A DNA stretch of 11,781 bases from Oscillospiraceae bacterium (GTDB taxonomy: Bacteria; Bacillota; Clostridia; Oscillospirales; Acutalibacteraceae). The DNA is taken from positions 1 through 11,781 of the forward strand of contig CACYHJ010000038.1 in assembly GCA_902774165.1 (NCBI GenBank), written 5' to 3'. Position 1 is the stretch's first letter; every line of letters begins with the position of its first letter. Both the position numbers and the translations under genes were made by a program. Below are positions 7,934 to 11,781 of this stretch, in pieces. The notes beneath the pieces are model-generated. The model ran no database searches. It was not told the DNA's origin and saw only the letters and a list, made by a program, of their open reading frames with translations.

Positions 7934-10038
7934 GAAAAATCACACCGAAAAACAGAACAAGATCCGTCATCCTTTCCGTGATCGCCGGGGCGCTTGCCCT
8001 GATCTACGCGGGAGATCTTTTCTCCGTGCAGATCGTTCACGGGGAGGAATACCGGGAAAAAATGAATTCGGTCACCACCTACACCGTTCCGGTGGCCGCG
8101 GCGCGGGGCGATATCCTCGACCGCAACGGCAACGTGCTGGTCAGCGAGCGGCAGGGGTATTCCGTGGTGTTTGACTATACCCGGTTTACCGACGGCACCG
8201 ACCGGGCGGCGCGCAACGCGATCATCGGCCGCCTTGTGACGCTGTTCGGGCAGAACGGGCAGGAATGGAACGATGAAATGCCGCTGGAGATCGACCCTGC
8301 CGGCAATCCCGTTTTTGCCGCGGACAAAGAAAACGAGATCCGTTATCTCAAGTCGAGGGACCTGCTCAATATGAACGATTACGCCACGGCGCAGAACTGC
8401 TTCGACGCCGCGGTGGAAAAATACGAGCTGCAGGGATACGACGCGCGCCTGGCGCGGGATATCGCCTCGGTCTATTATTCCATGTTCAAAACCCAGTTCT
8501 CCGCCGCCGCGCCCTATACCTTCGCCTCGGATATCCCCATCGCGGTGGCCGCGGTCATCAAGGAAAAGAGCTATGATTATCCCGGCGTGGACGTGCAGAT
8601 CGTCTCCTACCGCGACTATGAGGACGGCACCGTCGCGCCGCATATCCTCGGCGTTGTGGGCGGCTTGAACGAGCAGGAGTACGCGGCGAAAAGCGAACAG
8701 ACCGCGCAGCAGCTGAACGACCCTTCCCTCTCCGACGCGGAAAAGGACGTCATCCGCAAAAAAGCCTACGCGATGAGCGATATCATCGGCAAAACCGGCG
8801 TAGAGTCCGCGATGGAGCCCTATCTTCGCGGCGTCGCGGGGGAGAAGACGATCACGATCGACGCGGACGGGCTCAGCCGGGAGTATTTTTCCTCCGTGCC
8901 GCAAACCGGCAATACCGTCGTGCTGACCATCGACAGAGAGCTGCAGAAGGTGGTGCAGCGGGCGCTGCGCAGCCGGATCATCGAGCTGACCGGCGGCGTC
9001 GGGCTGGAAGCGGCGGGAGCCTGCGTTGTGCTCGACACCTCCAACGGGGACGTGCTGGCGGCGGCGTCCTATCCGTCCTATAACCTGTCCTCTTATTATG
9101 ATGATTATAACGAGCTGGCGGCGGATCCGGCGGCGCCGCTCTGGAACCGGACCCTGCAGAGCACCTACGCCCCCGGCTCCACCATGAAGCCCGTGATGGC
9201 GCTGGCGGCGCTGCAGGAGGGCGTGATCGACAAAAACACCACCTTCTTCTGCGACGGTGAATTTGAGTATATGGATCACACCTTCGGCTGCCTTTCGATG
9301 CACGGGGCGCTGAGCGTGGAATACGCGCTGGAATACTCCTGCAATATCTTCTTTTACAACGTCGCCGATAAACTGGGCATCAACCGCATGAACCGGTACA
9401 GCACCATGTTCGGCCTCGGCTCAAAAACCGGGATCGAGCTGTCGGAGGCCGCCGGTGTGCTGGCAAGCCCCGCCTACCGGAACGCCAGAGGCCTCACCTG
9501 GTACGCCGGCGACGCGATCCAGGCGGCGATCGGGCAGTCCGACAACCTGTTCACACCCATTCAGCTGGCAAATTACGCGGCAACCATCGCCAACGCAGGC
9601 ACCCGCTGGGTCCCGCATATCGTGAAGAGCGTCTGCAGCGCAGATTTCTCCGAGACGGTCTATGAAACGCAGCCGGAGGTCGCAGCGACGGCGGAGGTGT
9701 CGCAGGAAAACTTCGATATTGTAAAAAACGGTATGCTGCTGGTCACCACCGCCGGTTCCGTGCGCGGCGCGTTTGCCGACGTGCCGGAAAAGTGCGCCGG
9801 TAAGACGGGCACGTCGCAGGTCAAAAAACTTGTGGACGGCAAGCTTGTGAAGGGCAACAACGGTTTCTTCATTTCCTGGGGTCCGTACGAGAACCCGGAT
9901 ATCGCCATTGCCGTCGTCGTTGAAAACGTGGACAGCGGCAGCGCCACGGCGGACGTTGCGGCTCAGATCTATAAGTATTGGTTCAGCAAGACGGACAGCA
10001 TCCCGCCCGCTCAGGCGGTCGGCGTGGTGCTTGAATGA
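7930..10038 (+). CDS. mrdA: penicillin-binding protein 2, elongation transpeptidase
   Basis: This class B PBP cross-links peptidoglycan during cell elongation as partner of the RodA glycosyltransferase. The 702-residue protein has a short cytoplasmic tail, one membrane anchor (about 12-33), the PBP dimerisation domain starting at RGDILDRNG (59-67), the IIGKTGVE segment (285-292), and the transpeptidase domain with all three active-site motifs: STMK (Ser417, Lys420), SCN (470-472) and KTGTS (625-629). No PASTA repeats follow, consistent with PBP2 rather than a sporulation or division PBP. It overlaps mreD by 4 bp and is followed 13 bp later by minD. Catalytic residues are intact, unlike several of its neighbours. 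No rodA gene is present in the window, although in related clostridia rodA is commonly part of this cluster. Confidence 0.93.
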   Translation: MRKITPKNRTRSVILSVIAGALALIYAGDLFSVQIVHGEEYREKMNSVTTYTVPVAAARGDILDRNGNVLVSERQGYSVVFDYTRFTDGTDRAARNAIIGRLVTLFGQNGQEWNDEMPLEIDPAGNPVFAADKENEIRYLKSRDLLNMNDYATAQNCFDAAVEKYELQGYDARLARDIASVYYSMFKTQFSAAAPYTFASDIPIAVAAVIKEKSYDYPGVDVQIVSYRDYEDGTVAPHILGVVGGLNEQEYAAKSEQTAQQLNDPSLSDAEKDVIRKKAYAMSDIIGKTGVESAMEPYLRGVAGEKTITIDADGLSREYFSSVPQTGNTVVLTIDRELQKVVQRALRSRIIELTGGVGLEAAGACVVLDTSNGDVLAAASYPSYNLSSYYDDYNELAADPAAPLWNRTLQSTYAPGSTMKPVMALAALQEGVIDKNTTFFCDGEFEYMDHTFGCLSMHGALSVEYALEYSCNIFFYNVADKLGINRMNRYSTMFGLGSKTGIELSEAAGVLASPAYRNARGLTWYAGDAIQAAIGQSDNLFTPIQLANYAATIANAGTRWVPHIVKSVCSADFSETVYETQPEVAATAEVSQENFDIVKNGMLLVTTAGSVRGAFADVPEKCAGKTGTSQVKKLVDGKLVKGNNGFFISWGPYENPDIAIAVVVENVDSGSATADVAAQIYKYWFSKTDSIPPAQAVGVVLE

Positions 10039-10051
10039 AAGGGGGCGTCTT

Positions 10052-10789
10052 ATGGCGCAGATATTTGCATTCTTATCCGGCAAAGGCGGCGCGGGAAAAT
10101 CCACAAGCGCCGTGATGATCGCCCGGGAACTTCAGTCGTCCGGCGCGAAAGTGCTTCTGGTGGACTGCGACGCGGGTCTGCGGTCCCTTGAGATTTTTTC
10201 CGGCGTTTCGCAGGACGTCTTTTATCACTGGGGCGATGTGCTTTCCGGCGGCTGCAAGACGATCGACGCGATCCGCAGGTGTCCCGCGGGCATGGACCTG
10301 ATGGCCGCGCCGAATGCGCTGGGGGAGGAAGCGACGCCGGAGCATTTCACCGAGATGATTCACGGGTTGGAGAATTCCTATGATTATATCCTGATCGACG
10401 GTCCTGCCGGGCTGGGAAGAGGCTTCCGCATCGCTGCCTCCGCGGCGGATAAGCTGTTGATGATCAGCGCGCCGGACGACGTTTCGCTCTATGCCTGCGC
10501 TGCTGCGCGCAAGGCCGCGAAGGCGCTGGGGAAGAAGCAGACGAGGCTGATTATCAACCATTTCCGGTATAAGGCCGTGAAGAATTCGCTGCAGAAAAAT
10601 ATCGACGATTCCATTGATAAATCCGGCGTCCGGCTGATCGGGATCGTTCCGGAGGATAAAAATCTGTGGTATTTCGGCTCGCAGGGAATGCTGCCGAAGT
10701 CCCGCAGCATCGGGATCGAAGCCTTTGCGCGGATCGCGGGACGCCTGAGAGGCGAAAGTGTGCCGCTGAATCTGCGGGATCTTCAATAA
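10052..10789 (+). CDS. minD: MinD-like P-loop ATPase lacking the membrane-targeting helix
   Basis: MinD normally binds the membrane on ATP and recruits MinC to keep division at midcell. This 245-residue protein has the deviant Walker A GKGGAGKST (10-18, with Lys11 and Lys16 as in E. coli MinD), switch I VDCDAGLRSLE (38-47), Walker B LIDGPAGLGRGF (114-125) and the MinD-like LIGIVPED (195-202). It ends a few residues after GESVPL. The amphipathic C-terminal helix found in MinD of 260-270 residues is missing, and the bases after the stop are AT-rich non-coding. The E. coli stretch with R151, D152 and D154 reads YACAAA here. The ATG at 10052 follows a GAAAGGGGG site; the longer in-frame reading from 9908 lies inside mrdA. 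No minC or minE is present. A ParA-type role is a possible alternative. Confidence 0.82.
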   Translation: MAQIFAFLSGKGGAGKSTSAVMIARELQSSGAKVLLVDCDAGLRSLEIFSGVSQDVFYHWGDVLSGGCKTIDAIRRCPAGMDLMAAPNALGEEATPEHFTEMIHGLENSYDYILIDGPAGLGRGFRIAASAADKLLMISAPDDVSLYACAAARKAAKALGKKQTRLIINHFRYKAVKNSLQKNIDDSIDKSGVRLIGIVPEDKNLWYFGSQGMLPKSRSIGIEAFARIAGRLRGESVPLNLRDLQ

Positions 10790-10836
10790 TTTTATACGAA
10801 ACGACATATTTTTTATAAAACAGTTAAAAATAATTG

Positions 10837-10865
10837 TTGAAAATGTTGTATTTATATGTTATGAT
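10837..10865 (+). promoter_or_regulatory. sigma-A promoter with extended -10 for mgsA
   Basis: The -35 TTGAAA (10837-10842) and -10 TATGAT (10860-10865) have a 17-base spacer, and TG at 10857-10858 gives an extended -10 (TGTTATGAT). The predicted start is near 10872, with a leader of about 55 bases. The minD-mgsA gap (10790-10926) otherwise holds only AT-rich DNA; an AT-only inverted repeat (10790-10796/10814-10820) is too weak to call a terminator. Confidence 0.8.
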
Positions 10866-10882
10866 TTAAAATACGACGGTAT

Positions 10883-10919
10883 ATCCTTCCCATTCATGCC
10901 GGCAAACTCGTGAAAGGAT
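10883..10919 (+). promoter_or_regulatory. possible SD-masking helix in mgsA leader
   Basis: AUCCUU (10883-10888) in the leader is a perfect complement of AAGGAU (10914-10919), which overlaps the mgsA SD. The pairing is only 6 bp across 25 bases, so it is weak and may be chance. Confidence 0.25.
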
Positions 10920-10926
10920 GATATGA

Positions 10927-11343
10927 ATGAATATAGCATTGATGGCGCACGACTCGAAAAAAGAATTGATGGTTCATTTCTGCATTGCCTACTGCGGCAT
11001 TCTCAGCAGACATTCCATCTGCGCCACCGGCACGACCGGGCGTCTGATTTCCGACGCGACGGGGCTTTCGATCAACTGCTTCCTCAGCGGCCCGCAGGGC
11101 GGCGACCAGCAGATCGCTTCGCGCGTGCAGTGCGACGAGATCGACCTTTTGCTCATGTTCCGCGACCCTATCAGCGCGAAGCCCGGCGAGCCGAACGACA
11201 TGAACCTGCTGCGCCTGTGCGACGTTCACAACGTCCCGGTCGCGACCAATATCGCCACCGCCGAAGCGCTGATCCACGCGCTTGACCGCGGCGACCTTGA
11301 CTGGCGCGAGTACGTCAGAGGCTCCGGCAGCATGATATTCTGA
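10927..11343 (+). CDS. mgsA: methylglyoxal synthase homologue with changed active-site residues
   Basis: MgsA converts dihydroxyacetone phosphate to methylglyoxal and phosphate, a bypass of lower glycolysis that relieves phosphate shortage. The 138-residue protein (usual 120-155) has MAHDS (6-10), ATGTTGR (33-39), SGPQGGDQQI (54-63, containing Asp60, equivalent to the catalytic E. coli Asp71), FRDP (78-81) and PVATNIATAE (104-113). In the following loop KPGEPND (85-91), Gly87 aligns with E. coli His98 and Asn90 with Asp101; many homologues keep PH.PD here. Catalysis may thus be weakened or altered. AAAGGA (10913-10918) is 8 bases before the ATG at 10927; an out-of-frame ATG at 10923 is ignored. 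It has its own promoter and lies 54 bp before hisS, probably co-transcribed. Confidence 0.88.
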   Translation: MNIALMAHDSKKELMVHFCIAYCGILSRHSICATGTTGRLISDATGLSINCFLSGPQGGDQQIASRVQCDEIDLLLMFRDPISAKPGEPNDMNLLRLCDVHNVPVATNIATAEALIHALDRGDLDWREYVRGSGSMIF

Positions 11344-11397
11344 TTTTCCTCGCCCCGCATTACACTGAAAAAATTGCACAACAGAAGGTACAATACT

Positions 11398-11781
11398 ATG
11401 GCTTTATTGACAAAGGCGCCCCGGGGCACGGCGGACCAGCTGCCGGAGAGCGCCGCGGTATACCGTTATCTTGAGGATCGGTTTGTCGAGACCGCGACCG
11501 CGTACGGCTTCCGCGAGATCCGCACGCCCGTATTCGAGCACACCGAGCTGTTTGACCGCTCCGTCGGCGAGACCACAGACGTGGTGCAGAAAGAGATGTA
11601 TACCTTTACCGACAACGGCGGCAGAAGCATTACCCTGCGCCCCGAGGGGACCGCGGGCGTGGCGCGCGCCGTGCTGGAGCACGGCCTCACCGGCGACGCG
11701 ATGCCGCTGAAGCTGTTTTATATCACGTCCTGCTACCGGTATGAGAAGCCTCAGGCAGGCAGGCTGCGTGAATTCCATCAG
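11398..11781 (+). CDS. hisS: histidyl-tRNA synthetase, N-terminal part (cut by window end)
   Basis: HisRS charges tRNA-His in the cytoplasm. The 128 visible residues, out of about 420 expected, are the start of a class II catalytic core: KAPRGTADQLP (6-16), YGFREIRTPVFEHTELF (36-52, motif 1 region), TLRPEGT (79-85, ATP/histidine pocket) and YRYEKPQAGRLREFHQ (113-128, motif 2 with its conserved Arg). The ATG at 11398 follows AGAAGG (11383-11388) with 9 bases of spacing. There is no stop before the window end, so the gene continues beyond 11781. No T-box leader is visible in the 54-bp gap after mgsA, and the gene probably shares the mgsA transcript. Confidence 0.95.
   Translation, partial: MALLTKAPRGTADQLPESAAVYRYLEDRFVETATAYGFREIRTPVFEHTELFDRSVGETTDVVQKEMYTFTDNGGRSITLRPEGTAGVARAVLEHGLTGDAMPLKLFYITSCYRYEKPQAGRLREFHQ

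Noticed and set aside
7849..9303. 484-codon minus-strand frame opposite mrdA
   Set aside because: It has no recognisable domain and covers mreD and mrdA, both well supported on the plus strand.
9908..10051. Longer N-terminus for MinD starting inside mrdA
   Set aside because: The extra 48 residues are mrdA sequence in another frame; the ATG at 10052 has an SD and gives the usual MinD N-terminus.
10790..10820. AT-only inverted repeat as terminator after minD
   Set aside because: The 7-bp stem has only one sort of weak base pair and a 17-base loop, so it would not be a stable terminator.
11365..11394. Possible promoter CTGAAA-18-TACAAT before hisS
   Set aside because: Its start point would fall at the ATG and make the SD at 11383-11388 useless; co-transcription with mgsA is simpler.

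Overview
The window looks like chromosomal DNA from a GC-rich clostridium (Firmicutes, probably an Oscillospirales/Ruminococcaceae-type gut anaerobe). The evidence is the clostridial mre-mrdA-min-mgsA gene order, strong AGGAGG-type ribosome binding sites, a membrane pyrophosphatase, an Fe-S old-yellow-enzyme reductase, and AT-rich sigma-A promoters between GC-rich genes. The taxon is inferred from gene content; there is no rRNA marker.

Layout. Bases 1-149 hold no gene, only repeat-like DNA: a small palindrome, a period-7 array and a large hairpin that runs into the end of the first gene. Bases 150-5200 are minus-strand: a flavin/Fe-S ene-reductase of the FadH/BaiCD/2-enoate reductase type, a short-chain dehydrogenase 42 bp upstream of it, and hppA (ion-pumping pyrophosphatase), which is separated from the dehydrogenase by an intrinsic terminator. 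Bases 5201-5439 are a divergent promoter region with one good sigma-A promoter on each strand. Bases 5440-10789 are a plus-strand cell-shape operon, mreB-mreC-mreD-mrdA(PBP2)-minD, with tight spacing except between mreC and mreD. A new promoter at 10837-10865 then drives mgsA, followed by hisS, which is cut by the window end.

Function. MreB, MreC, MreD and PBP2 are the core of the elongasome that inserts lateral-wall peptidoglycan. In many clostridia this cluster continues minC-minD-minE-rodA-mgsA. Here minC, minE and rodA are absent and only minD and mgsA remain. Three proteins of this cluster carry unusual changes: MreB has Ser where the catalytic Glu should be and Cys for the neighbouring Thr; MinD stops before the membrane-targeting helix; MgsA has Gly and Asn at the positions of E. 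coli His98 and Asp101. These coordinated departures are the most interesting biology in the window.

The second theme is repeats. Three unrelated sequences, all with a period of exactly 7 bp, lie directly downstream of three different stop codons (90-117, 3153-3194, 7304-7387). I see no phage, insertion sequence, CRISPR array, tRNA or rRNA. No clearly new multi-gene system is visible; the novelty lies in the altered cell-shape module and the heptad repeats.
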